Source: Rhodoferax ferrireducens T118 (lineage in GTDB: Bacteria > Pseudomonadota > Gammaproteobacteria > Burkholderiales > Burkholderiaceae_C). From it: a stretch of 64,000 nucleotides of DNA. Location of the stretch: NCBI RefSeq assembly GCF_000013605.1, contig NC_007908.1, positions 4,340,001 through 4,404,000 of the forward strand, given 5' to 3'. The notes under the pieces were generated by a model that saw nothing but the letters and a program-made list of their open reading frames with translations, was not told the origin of the DNA and did not search any database. The translations under genes were made by a program, and so were the position numbers. The first letter of the stretch is position 1, and every line of letters begins with the position of its first letter. Below are positions 8,051 to 16,345 of the stretch, one piece after another.

Positions 8051-10192
8051 ATGTTCGCAGGTGACCAAGACATTGAGCATGCGGTCATGGAGCTGGCAAG
8101 CTTCCTGCCCGAACCGCTGCGCCCGCTCGCCCGCGTGGCCTACAACTACCGCTGGTCCTGGACGACCGACGGTGCGGCCATGTTCGAGGCGATTGACCCC
8201 GAGCGCTGGGTCCGTTGTGGGCGCAACCCGCGGCGCTTGCTGTCCGAGACGCCACCGTCCATGTTGGCGCGCGCTTGCGCCGATGCGGGCTTTGTCGGCT
8301 GGGTCAGCCGGATTGCGGCGGAGCTGGCTCTGGACGCCGCCCGGCCTTGCTGTGAGGGCGCCATCAGAGCGGCGCACCCGGTCGCGTTTTGCTGTTCCGA
8401 GTTTGCCGTGCATGGCTCCCTGCCCATCTATTCGGGCGGACTCGGCGTGCTGGCGGGCGACATCTTGAAGGAAGCCTCCGACCTCGCCTTGCCCATGGTC
8501 GGCATCGGCCTGATGTACCGCACCGGCTATTTTCACCAGCGCATCGATGTGACCGGTTACCAACATGAGTACTGGCTCGATGCCGACCCCGAGCGACTGC
8601 CCTGCGTCAAAGTCACGGCTGCCGATGGCCGGCCGGTCACGGTGGTCGTGCCGATTGATGAGGAAAGTGTGACGGCGCAGGTCTGGCGCGTTGACGTCGG
8701 GCGGGTGCCGCTCTACCTGCTCGATACCGATCTGCCGGTCAACAGCCAGCGCGGGCGCTGGATCACGTCAAGGCTGTATGAAGGCAACCGCGCGATTCGG
8801 CTGGCGCAGTACGCGGTGCTCGGCGTCGGTGGGGTGCGGGCCGTGCGCGCGCTGGGCATTGAGCCCGCCGTCTACCACCTCAACGAAGGCCACCCCGCGC
8901 TCGGCGTCTTTGAATTGCTGGCCCGGGCGCAAGCGCTGACTCCCGGGGCTAGCGCACGTGAGGCCGCCTGGCAGCAGGTGCGCGAACAGGTCGTCTTTAC
9001 CACCCACACCCCGGTCCCGGCGGGCAACGAGACCTACCAGCGCACCGAAGTCTTGACCATGCTGGGGCGCATTGCCGATCTGGTGGGTGAGCGCGAACAC
9101 TTCCTGGCGCTGGGTCGCATCGACCCGGCCAACCCGAACCAGCCCATGGGCATGAACGCGCTGGCGTTGCGGGCCAGTCGTCACGCCAATGCGGTGAGCC
9201 AGCGGCACGGCCAGGTGGCGCGCGCCATGTGGCAGCCGCTGTTTCCGGGCCGTGCCGTGCAGGAGGTGCCCATCACCCACATCACCAACGGCGTGCATGT
9301 GCCCAGCTGGCTGCGCGGCCCCATGCGCGCCTTGCTGGACCGCTACCTGGGCGAAGACTGGCTGCGCCGCGCCGACCAGAGCGCCACCTGGGCGCCGGTG
9401 CAGGACATCCCCGGCGCCGAGCTGTGGGCGGCGCGCTGCGCGGCGCGTGCCCAGCTGGTTGACATGATCGCGCGGCGGGCCACCAGCGACCGGCTGCGCC
9501 GCGGCGAGCCGCTCGATTACGCCGAGGCCATCGGCAGCGGCTTCGACCCGATGCGCCTGACCATCGGCTTTGCCCGGCGGCTCGCCACCTACAAGCGCCT
9601 GCACCTGGTGGCGCTGTTGCCGCAGCGCGCGCTGGCGCTGATCGGCGGCACGCAGCCGGTGCAATTTGTGTTTGCAGGCAAAGCCCATCCCGACGATCTC
9701 GCCGCCAAGGACGTGGTGCGCCAGGTGTTTGCCCTCAAGAACGCACCCAGCGTGGCCGGTCGCGCCGCCTTTCTGGAGGACTACGACCTGACGCTGGCGG
9801 CCCAGTTGGTGGCGGGCTGCGATGTGTGGGTCAATCTGCCCCGGCCGCCGAACGAAGCCAGCGGCACCAGCGGCATGAAATCCTGCCTGGGCGGCGGCCT
9901 GCAACTCTCGGTGCTGGACGGCTGGTGGGCCGAGGCCTTTGACGGCAGCAACGGCTGGGCCATCAATGGCGACGTGATTGATGACACCCAGGCGCAGGAT
10001 CAACGCGACGCCCATGCCCTGTTTGACCTGCTGGAGCAGGAGGTGGTGCCGATGTTCCATGAACGCGATGCCCAAGGCGTGCCGCAGCGCTGGGTGAGCA
10101 TGATGCGGCGCAGCCTGCTCACCAACGGCCCGCGCTTCTCGGCCACCCGCATGCTGCGTGACTACGCGGATCAGGTTTACCGGCGCAACTGA
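8051..10192 (+). CDS. glgP: alpha-glucan (glycogen) phosphorylase, short GT35 type
   Basis: A 713-residue phosphorylase that releases glucose-1-phosphate from alpha-1,4-glucans using PLP. The N-terminal section (FLPEPLRPLARVAYNYRWSW) is the DUF3417-type lead of the short bacterial/archaeal glycogen phosphorylases. Conserved motifs include IYSGGLGVLAGD, YHLNEGHPA, TTHTPVPAGNETY, FARRLATYKR and the PLP-lysine block EASGTSGMKS near residue 610. AAGGA upstream supports the ATG at 8051. It is followed 88 bases later by a bactofilin gene, so no glg operon is present here; partner glycogen genes must lie elsewhere. Confidence 0.92.
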   Translation: MFAGDQDIEHAVMELASFLPEPLRPLARVAYNYRWSWTTDGAAMFEAIDPERWVRCGRNPRRLLSETPPSMLARACADAGFVGWVSRIAAELALDAARPCCEGAIRAAHPVAFCCSEFAVHGSLPIYSGGLGVLAGDILKEASDLALPMVGIGLMYRTGYFHQRIDVTGYQHEYWLDADPERLPCVKVTAADGRPVTVVVPIDEESVTAQVWRVDVGRVPLYLLDTDLPVNSQRGRWITSRLYEGNRAIRLAQYAVLGVGGVRAVRALGIEPAVYHLNEGHPALGVFELLARAQALTPGASAREAAWQQVREQVVFTTHTPVPAGNETYQRTEVLTMLGRIADLVGEREHFLALGRIDPANPNQPMGMNALALRASRHANAVSQRHGQVARAMWQPLFPGRAVQEVPITHITNGVHVPSWLRGPMRALLDRYLGEDWLRRADQSATWAPVQDIPGAELWAARCAARAQLVDMIARRATSDRLRRGEPLDYAEAIGSGFDPMRLTIGFARRLATYKRLHLVALLPQRALALIGGTQPVQFVFAGKAHPDDLAAKDVVRQVFALKNAPSVAGRAAFLEDYDLTLAAQLVAGCDVWVNLPRPPNEASGTSGMKSCLGGGLQLSVLDGWWAEAFDGSNGWAINGDVIDDTQAQDQRDAHALFDLLEQEVVPMFHERDAQGVPQRWVSMMRRSLLTNGPRFSATRMLRDYADQVYRRN

Positions 10193-10280
10193 CGATATTC
10201 ATTCTGTTACCGATCTTGCAAAATCGGTGGCGACTTTTCAACGTGGCGCCGCTACCATGGATTTTTTCAAGGAAAACCAC

Positions 10281-10835
10281 ATGGCCATGTCCCCTCACTT
10301 TTTCAATAAACGCGAACCCGAAACTTCACCAGCGCGCCCGAGCACTTCAGTGTCGAACGCCAGCAGTTACGGCTCATCGGGCACGACCGCCACGCAACAG
10401 TCAAACGCACTGAATTCCGCGCAATCCGTCAACACCGCACAAGCTGCACCGGCGGCGCCAGCCGCGCCCCAAAGCGGCAGCAAACTGACCGTGGGGCCCA
10501 ACATCAAACTCAAAGGCGTTGAAATCACCGATTGCGATACGCTGGTGGTTGAAGGCCTGGTGGAGGCGACCATGGATTCGCGCGTGATTGAAATTTCGGA
10601 GCGCGGCGCCTTCAAGGGCTCGGCCGAAATCGACATGGCCGAGATTCATGGCCAGTTTGATGGCAACCTGACGGTGCGCCAGAAGTTGACGATCTATTCC
10701 ACCGGCAAAGTCACCGGCAAGATCCGCTACGGCAAAGTGGTGATTGAAGAAGGCGGCCAACTCACCGGAGAGATCCAGTTTGGCGCCCTCCCGACACCCA
10801 AATCTGCCAGCCACGCACAAGCCACCTCGTCCTGA
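10281..10835 (+). CDS. bactofilin family cytoskeletal protein
   Basis: A 184-residue protein with a low-complexity Ser/Thr/Ala/Gln-rich N-terminus (about 1-75), followed by a bactofilin beta-helix core (about 75-165). The core shows the repeating pattern VGPNIKLKGVEITDCDTLVVEG, IEISERGAFKG, AEIHGQFDGNL and STGKVTGKIRYG. Bactofilins polymerise without nucleotides and act in cell shape, polarity or stalk formation. The ATG at 10281 is preferred because AAGGAAAA sits 5 bases upstream; an in-frame ATG at 10257 (MDFFKEN) is the alternative. A terminator follows directly. Confidence 0.88.
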   Translation: MAMSPHFFNKREPETSPARPSTSVSNASSYGSSGTTATQQSNALNSAQSVNTAQAAPAAPAAPQSGSKLTVGPNIKLKGVEITDCDTLVVEGLVEATMDSRVIEISERGAFKGSAEIDMAEIHGQFDGNLTVRQKLTIYSTGKVTGKIRYGKVVIEEGGQLTGEIQFGALPTPKSASHAQATSS

Positions 10836-10839
10836 AATC

Positions 10840-10912
10840 GCATTGCCCGGCGTGGGCCGGGCTAGCGCCTGCTCCTAGACAGGAAGACCCAACGCCGGCA
10901 ATGCAATTTTTT
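10840..10912 (+). terminator. Rho-independent terminator after bactofilin gene
   Basis: GCATTGCCCGGCGT (10840-10853) pairs with ACGCCGGCAATGC (10892-10904), with a single bulged C, and six T follow at 10907-10912. The loop is long (about 38 bases) and contains a smaller hairpin of its own. Confidence 0.7.
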
Positions 10913-10974
10913 ATTGGCTTCCAGCCGGAAATCGCCGTGCTTGCCGGTCAGGTCGGGGGCCATGGGTGGAGGGT

Positions 10975-11616
10975 TCAACCTGCACCGGTGTCACGCAGGC
11001 CGATGACGCGCCAGGCCAGTTTGGAGAGCTCGCGCACCATGGCGTCAGGATCCAGGCGGCCGTCGGGTCGGTACCAGTTGTAGAGAAAGCCGGGCAGGCT
11101 GCATGCCGCCTGCGCGGTGATGCGTGTTTCGGTGAAGTCGAAGCTGCCCTCGCGTCGCCCCTGCTCCAGCAGCGAGCACAGGCGCTCATAAAAGTGATTT
11201 GCCAGTTTCTTCTGTGCGGCCAGGTACTCCGGGCGGTACACCTGAGGTTCGCGGTAAGCAAAAAAAGCCGCCGGGTAATGCGTGATGGTGGCGCGGATCA
11301 GGCGCTCCAGCCCTTCGGTCACCTTGACATGCGCCGGGCGCGGGTCATCCGGGGCAAAGTCCATCGTGGTGAAGCACGCGACCGCCGGGCGCCAGGAGAG
11401 GGTCTCGAAAATCTCCTGCTTGTTGTGAAAGTAGTAATACACAAAGGGCTTGCTGACCTCCAACTCGCGCACGATTTGCGCCATCGTGGTGTTGGCGTAA
11501 CCCTGGGCCGCGAACAGGCGCTCGGCCACCTTGAGGATGCGCTCGCGTTTTTCGTCCGTGCCGGGCGTGACGGCTTTTTGCCGGCGGGTGCGGGGCCGGG
11601 AGGGGGATGTGCTCAT
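10975..11616 (-). CDS. TetR family transcriptional regulator
   Basis: A 213-residue regulator. After a basic N-terminal tail (about 1-22) comes the TetR DNA-binding domain, RERILKVAERLFAAQGYANTTMAQIVRELEVSKPFVYYYFHNKQEI (about 24-70). The C-terminal helical domain is a ligand/dimerisation domain. It is divergent from the acyl-CoA synthetase gene with a 112-bp gap containing two inverted repeats. It most likely represses that operon and responds to an acyl-CoA or fatty acid, as many TetR proteins beside acyl-CoA synthetases do (inference). Confidence 0.9.
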   Translation of the reverse strand: MSTSPSRPRTRRQKAVTPGTDEKRERILKVAERLFAAQGYANTTMAQIVRELEVSKPFVYYYFHNKQEIFETLSWRPAVACFTTMDFAPDDPRPAHVKVTEGLERLIRATITHYPAAFFAYREPQVYRPEYLAAQKKLANHFYERLCSLLEQGRREGSFDFTETRITAQAACSLPGFLYNWYRPDGRLDPDAMVRELSKLAWRVIGLRDTGAG

Positions 11617-11635
11617 GGGTTGATTGTCGCCTGTG

Positions 11636-11700
11636 TTCTACCGAACAGTAGAATTATTCTACCGGCTGGTATATATTGCAACCGTCCGGACTGTCCGGAC
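11636..11700. promoter_or_regulatory. candidate TetR operators between divergent genes
   Basis: TTCTAC-CGAACA-GTAGAA at 11636-11653 is a perfect 6-bp inverted repeat. TTCTACC-ggct-GGTAT at 11657-11672 is a second, overlapping TACC/GGTA palindrome sharing the TTCTACC half-site. Further downstream the octamer GTCCGGAC occurs twice (11684-11691 and 11693-11700). The first pair is the best candidate operator for the flanking TetR protein. Confidence 0.5.
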
Positions 11701-11728
11701 CTGACGCACCTACCCTGAAAGCGACACC

Positions 11729-13390
11729 ATGGAGACAGCTCAATTCCCCGAACTGGATGCGCCCCTGCACGACTACCTGCGTGCTCACGCCCGAACGCAA
11801 CCCGACAAAGCCGCTTACCTGTGGTACGGCCACGGCATCAGCTACGCCGAGCTCGACCGCGCCAGTGATGCCTTTGCGGCCCGGCTGGCGGCGCTGGGGG
11901 TCAAAAAGGGCGACCCAGTGGCGCTGTTTCTGAACAATTGCCCGCAGTACGTGATGGCGCATTACGCCATCCAGAAACTCGGCGCCATCGTCTGCCCGTG
12001 TGGGCCGCTCAACAAGGAGCACGAGTTGCTCTACCAACTGGGCGACTTGCAGGCGCGCGTGATCGTCGCCGCCGACAACCTGCTGCCGGTGGTGGCGCAG
12101 GTGCGCAGCCAGACCGCGCTGACCCATGTGTTTGCCGTGCGTTATGCCGACTTGCTGCCCGAGCAGCCGAGCGTGACCGTCCCCGCTGAATTGCTGGCGA
12201 TGAAAGCCCAGCCCACGCAACTGCCGGCCGATGTGGAAGACTTCATGGCGGCCACCCAGGGCACGGCCAGGCCGCCGCCGGTGGCGCTGGCCATGGATGA
12301 CGTCGCGCTGATGACCTACACCTCGGGCACCACCGGCTTGCCCAAGGGCGCCATGCTGACTTATGGCAACGCCTTGTACAAATCGGCCGCGGCGGCCAAC
12401 TGCAATGGCGTCGGCCACGATGATGTGTTGCTGGCGATTGCGCCGCTGTATCACATTGCGGGCATGGTGATGGGCATCAACGTCACGATGTTCACCGGTG
12501 CGACCACCGTGTTGATGTACCGTTTCGACCCGCTGGCGGTGCTGCAGGCGATTGAGCGCCACCGCGTGACCTGGTGGTACAGCATAGCGCCGATGAACGT
12601 GTTTGCCATGCAGGTGCCTACTGCCAGGGCGTTCGATTTGTCGAGCTTGCGCATGAACCCGGTGACCAGCTTTGGCGTCACCTTGACCGAGGCACTGGCC
12701 CGGCAATGGCAGGCCCTGGCACCCCACTGCGAGTCGTTCGAGGCGGCCTACGGCTTGAGCGAAACCCACACGGTCGACACCTACATGCCGCACGATGCAA
12801 TCCGCTGGGGCACGCAGGGCAAGGCGATTCCGGGCAACGAGATCCGCATCCTGGACGCCGGGTCGGGCCGTGTCTGCGCCAGCGGCGAGGTCGGCGAGAT
12901 CGTGCTGCGCAGCGCCGGCGTCTTCAAGGGCTACTGGAACAAGCCCGAGGCCACGGCGCAGACGTTGCGCGACGGCTGGGTCCACACCGGCGACATGGGC
13001 AAGCTGGACGCCGATGGCTACCTGACCTTCATCGGCCGCTTCAAGGAGATGATCAAGGTCTCGGGCTACAGCGTGTTTCCCGAAGAAGTGGAAACGATTT
13101 TGATCAAGCACCCGGCCATTGCCCAGGCCGCCGTGATTGGTGTGCCCGACCCCGACAAGGGCGAAATGGTGAAGGCTTTTGTCGTGCTGAAGCCGGGCCA
13201 GAGCGCCAGCGCCGCGGACATTGTGGCCTGGTCGCGCGCCAACATGGCCACCTACAAGGCACCCCACGACGTGCAGCTGATGGCCGCCCTGCCGACCACC
13301 GGCGCGGGCAAAGTGTTGCGCCGCCTGCTGAAAGACCCGGCGCCATCCGCCGACCTCACGCCACCCGCCACAAAGCAAACCCATGACTGA
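11729..13390 (+). CDS. AMP-dependent acyl-CoA synthetase/ligase
   Basis: A 553-residue member of the ANL superfamily, which activates a carboxylic acid to acyl-AMP and then acyl-CoA. The AMP-binding P-loop MTYTSGTTGLPKGAML is near residue 195, with YGLSETH near 345, the hinge motif GWVHTGDMGKLDADGYL near 415, and the C-terminal PTTGAGKVLRR lysine motif. The substrate cannot be read from sequence; medium/long-chain fatty or aromatic acids are both possible. It overlaps the next gene by 8 bases and is preceded by candidate TetR operators, so the two enzymes probably form one regulated operon. Confidence 0.9.
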   Translation: METAQFPELDAPLHDYLRAHARTQPDKAAYLWYGHGISYAELDRASDAFAARLAALGVKKGDPVALFLNNCPQYVMAHYAIQKLGAIVCPCGPLNKEHELLYQLGDLQARVIVAADNLLPVVAQVRSQTALTHVFAVRYADLLPEQPSVTVPAELLAMKAQPTQLPADVEDFMAATQGTARPPPVALAMDDVALMTYTSGTTGLPKGAMLTYGNALYKSAAAANCNGVGHDDVLLAIAPLYHIAGMVMGINVTMFTGATTVLMYRFDPLAVLQAIERHRVTWWYSIAPMNVFAMQVPTARAFDLSSLRMNPVTSFGVTLTEALARQWQALAPHCESFEAAYGLSETHTVDTYMPHDAIRWGTQGKAIPGNEIRILDAGSGRVCASGEVGEIVLRSAGVFKGYWNKPEATAQTLRDGWVHTGDMGKLDADGYLTFIGRFKEMIKVSGYSVFPEEVETILIKHPAIAQAAVIGVPDPDKGEMVKAFVVLKPGQSASAADIVAWSRANMATYKAPHDVQLMAALPTTGAGKVLRRLLKDPAPSADLTPPATKQTHD

Positions 13391-15215
13391 AATTCGTTCC
13401 CCCCTGCAGGCCCAGATCGTCCAGTGGCACGTGCAGCCTGGTGACAGCGTCCAGGCCGGTGACCTGCTGGTGATTCTGGAAGCCATGAAAATGGAGCACG
13501 AGTTGCGCGCCCCCCAGGCCGGGCGCGTGGGCGAGCTGTTCTTTGCCAATGGCGAGCTGGTGGCAGAAGCCGACTTGCTATTGAATATAGAGCTGCTTAC
13601 GCAGGTAGGACGGGGGCTGGAGCCTGATTTGGCTTATATGTCTGCACCTCAGGATACGCCGGCTGCGGTGCGCCCCGACCTGCAACGGGTGCTTGATCGC
13701 CAGGCCTACACGCTCGATGCCAACCGCCCCGAGGCCATGAGCAAGCGCCACGCGCTGGCTCAGCGCAGCGCGCGCGAGAACATTGCCGATTTGTGTGATG
13801 CCGACTCCTTCATCGAGTACGGCGCTTTTGCCGTGGCGGCCCAGAGCCGCCGTCGCTCCGAAGAAGACCTGATCCAGAACACCCCCGCCGACGGCATGGT
13901 GACCGGCATCGGCAGCGTCAACCAGGCGCTGTTTGGCCCCGAGCACAGCCGCGCGGTGGTGATGGCTTACGACGCCACCGTGCTGGCCGGCACCCAAGGC
14001 CTGCGCAACCACCAGAAGACCGACCGCATGCTGGGCCTGGCCCTGCAACAAAAGCTGCCCGTGCTGCTGTTTGCCGAAGGCGGCGGCGGCAGGCCGGGCG
14101 ACGTCGATATGCCGATCGTGGCCGGGCTGCATGTGGGCACTTTTGCCAGCTTCGCGCGCCTGAATGGCCAGGTGCCAATGGTCGGCATCGTGGCGGGGCG
14201 CTGCTTTGCCGGCAACGCGGCCTTGCTGGGCTGCTGTGACGTGATCATCGCCACCGACAACAGCAACATCGGCATGGGCGGCCCGGCCATGGTCGAGGGC
14301 GGCGGCCTGGGGGTTTTCAGACCAGAACAGATTGGCCCCAGTGGGGTGCAACACGGCAATGGCGTCATCGATATTCTGGTGGCGGACGAAACGCAGGCGG
14401 TGGCGGCGGCGCGGCATTACCTGTCGTTCTTTCAGGGCCGCTTAAACGACTGGCAAGCGCCAGACGTGCAGGCGCTGCGTGACGTGGTGCCGGAAAACCG
14501 CTTGCGCGTCTATGACACGCGCGCTGCCATCACCGGCATGGCTGATGAGGGCAGCGTGCTGTTTCTACGCAGCGGCTTTGGCTTGGGGCTCCACACCGCG
14601 CTGGCGCGCATGGAGGGCCGCCCGGTCGGCATCCTGGCCAACAACCCGCTGCACCTGGGCGGCGCCATCGACGCCGATGCGGCCGACAAGGCGGCGCGCT
14701 TCATGCAACTGTGCAACGCGCACGGCTTGCCGCTGATCAGCCTGGTGGACACACCCGGCTTCATGGTCGGGCCGGACATGGAAGCCCAGGCGCAGGTGCG
14801 CCATGTGAGCCGCCTGTTTATTGCGGCCGCGCATTTGCGCGTGCCGTTTTTCAGCGTGGTGCTGCGCAAGGGCTACGGCCTGGGTGCCATGGCCATGACG
14901 GCCGGCGGCTTTCACTCGCCCCTGATGACCGTGGCCTGGCCAAGTGGCGAATTTGGCGCCATGGGCTTGGAGGGCGCCGTGCGACTGGGCTACCGCAAGG
15001 AACTCGAAGCGCTGCCTGAAGGGCCGCAGCGCGAGGCCTTGTTCGAGCAACTGCTGGCCAAACAATACGACAACGGCAGCGCCATCCACATGGCCGCCAC
15101 GCTGGAGATTGACGCCGTGATTGACCCGGCGCAGACCCGCGCCTGGCTGCTTCGGGGGCTGCAAACGCAGGGGGAGTTGCCGCCGGCGAGCGGGTTGGCC
15201 ATTGACGCCTGGTAG
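13383..15215 (+). CDS. biotinyl domain-carboxyltransferase fusion (acyl-CoA carboxylase type)
   Basis: A 610-residue fusion. Residues 1-70 form a biotinyl/lipoyl domain with the biotinylation motif EAMKMEH (Lys36). A linker derived from an interspersed repeat follows (about 64-84). From about residue 100 there is an acyl-CoA carboxylase beta-type carboxyltransferase: N-terminal half with NHQKTDRMLGLALQQ and EGGGGRPGD, C-terminal half with VDTPGFMVGPDMEAQ, VVLRKGYGLGAMAM and GAMGLEGAVRLGYR. Normally the biotinyl domain is on the biotin carboxylase subunit. Here it is fused N-terminally to the transferase, and no biotin carboxylase is encoded nearby. It is translationally coupled to the acyl-CoA synthetase, so it probably acts on the CoA ester that enzyme makes. 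Confidence 0.85.
   Translation: MTEIRSPLQAQIVQWHVQPGDSVQAGDLLVILEAMKMEHELRAPQAGRVGELFFANGELVAEADLLLNIELLTQVGRGLEPDLAYMSAPQDTPAAVRPDLQRVLDRQAYTLDANRPEAMSKRHALAQRSARENIADLCDADSFIEYGAFAVAAQSRRRSEEDLIQNTPADGMVTGIGSVNQALFGPEHSRAVVMAYDATVLAGTQGLRNHQKTDRMLGLALQQKLPVLLFAEGGGGRPGDVDMPIVAGLHVGTFASFARLNGQVPMVGIVAGRCFAGNAALLGCCDVIIATDNSNIGMGGPAMVEGGGLGVFRPEQIGPSGVQHGNGVIDILVADETQAVAAARHYLSFFQGRLNDWQAPDVQALRDVVPENRLRVYDTRAAITGMADEGSVLFLRSGFGLGLHTALARMEGRPVGILANNPLHLGGAIDADAADKAARFMQLCNAHGLPLISLVDTPGFMVGPDMEAQAQVRHVSRLFIAAAHLRVPFFSVVLRKGYGLGAMAMTAGGFHSPLMTVAWPSGEFGAMGLEGAVRLGYRKELEALPEGPQREALFEQLLAKQYDNGSAIHMAATLEIDAVIDPAQTRAWLLRGLQTQGELPPASGLAIDAW
13574..13632 (-). repeat. short interspersed repeat copy D, in frame in the carboxyltransferase gene
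   Basis: Read on the minus strand it contains GGCTCCAGCCCCCGT, then about 11 bases, then AAGCAGCTCTATATTCAATAG. This matches the other copies at 32356, 35895, 37382 and 53089. It contributes about 20 residues (LLNIELLTQVGRGLEPDLAY) between the biotinyl and carboxyltransferase domains without breaking the frame. Confidence 0.65.
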
Positions 15216-15280
15216 GCCGACTCGATTGGGCGGGCACCGGTTTCGATTTCATAATGCACCCTGTCACACAGGGAGCTGCA

Positions 15281-16261
15281 ATGGATCGGACCGAACGTTT
15301 CTACATGATCTTGGGGCTGCTGCGTCGCCAGACGGTTGCCAGCTTTTCCACCCTACAGGCAGCACTTGAAGTCTCGCGCTCCACACTCAAGCGTGACCTG
15401 AGTTACCTCAGCACCCGACTGAACAACCCCATCGCCTACAGCCGCGAGCTCGGCGGCTACAGCCTTGAAAAAGCCGATGGCGAAAGTGGCATCCCCCACG
15501 AGTTGCCGGGGCTGTGGTTCTCGGCCACTGAAATTCATGCCCTGCTGACCGTGCAACATTTGTTGTCGGGGCTGGACACGGGCGGCTTGCTCAATACCCA
15601 CATCGCCCCATTCATTGACCGTCTCAACACACTGTTGGGACACGAAGGCAACGCAGACGCCACCCAACTGCGCCGCCGCGTGCGCATCATCGGTCTGGCG
15701 CAGCGCAGTGTCACGCCGCGTCACTTTGAACGAGTGGCCACCGCCCTGGCGCAGCGCAAGCGGCTGCACATTGCCTACTGCGCCCGAGGGACCGGCGAAG
15801 CCAGCGTGCGTGAGGTGTCGCCCCTGCGCCTGGTGCACTACCGCGACAACTGGTATCTGGACGCATGGTGCCACCTGCGCCAAGGTCTGCGCAACTTTGC
15901 CCTCGATGCCATGGCCGAAGTTCAACTGTTGGACCGCCCGGCACGCGACGTCAGCGACGCCAAACTGGATGCCACTTTCGGCTCCGGCTACGGCATTTTT
16001 TCCAGCGGCACCGTGCGCTGGGCACGCTTGCGCTTCACGCCCGAGCGCGCCCGCTGGGTGGCGCAAGAGCAGTGGCACCCGCAGCAAGACGGCAGACACC
16101 AAGCCGACGGTGGCTACCTGCTGCGCATTCCCTACACCGACCACCGCGAACTGATCATGGACATCCTCAAACACGGCGCGCACTGCGAGGTGCTGGGGCC
16201 GAAGAGTTTGCGCGAGGCGGTGGGGGCAGAGGTGGGGAAGATGGGTGAAAAATATTTTTGA
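15281..16261 (+). CDS. WYL domain transcriptional regulator beside the cas operon
   Basis: A 326-residue regulator. An N-terminal HTH (MILGLLRRQTVASFSTLQAALEVSRSTLKRDLSYL) is followed by the WYL domain, with the signature HYRDNWYLDAWCHLRQG near residue 190, and a C-terminal WCX region ending in LGPKSLREAVGAEVGKMGEKYF. WYL proteins bind nucleic acids or nucleotides and regulate DNA-damage and phage-defence genes, including some CRISPR systems. It lies 84 bases upstream of cas3 in the same direction, making it a candidate cas regulator. The start at 15281 follows AGGGAGCTGCA; the open frame extends 27 bases further upstream. Confidence 0.88.
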   Translation: MDRTERFYMILGLLRRQTVASFSTLQAALEVSRSTLKRDLSYLSTRLNNPIAYSRELGGYSLEKADGESGIPHELPGLWFSATEIHALLTVQHLLSGLDTGGLLNTHIAPFIDRLNTLLGHEGNADATQLRRRVRIIGLAQRSVTPRHFERVATALAQRKRLHIAYCARGTGEASVREVSPLRLVHYRDNWYLDAWCHLRQGLRNFALDAMAEVQLLDRPARDVSDAKLDATFGSGYGIFSSGTVRWARLRFTPERARWVAQEQWHPQQDGRHQADGGYLLRIPYTDHRELIMDILKHGAHCEVLGPKSLREAVGAEVGKMGEKYF

Positions 16262-16345
16262 AGGATGAAGGAGAGGTTCATGTGGTGAGCCTGTGGGGGC
16301 GTAAGCTACCTGCAAATCAAAACAATTCACGGGAGAATATTCAGC

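Noticed and set aside
16262..16345. A sequence resembling a reversed interspersed repeat upstream of cas3 (TGGGGGCGTAAGCTACCTGC)
   Set aside because: Only a GGGGG and a TAGCT-like word are shared; order and spacing do not fit the family.
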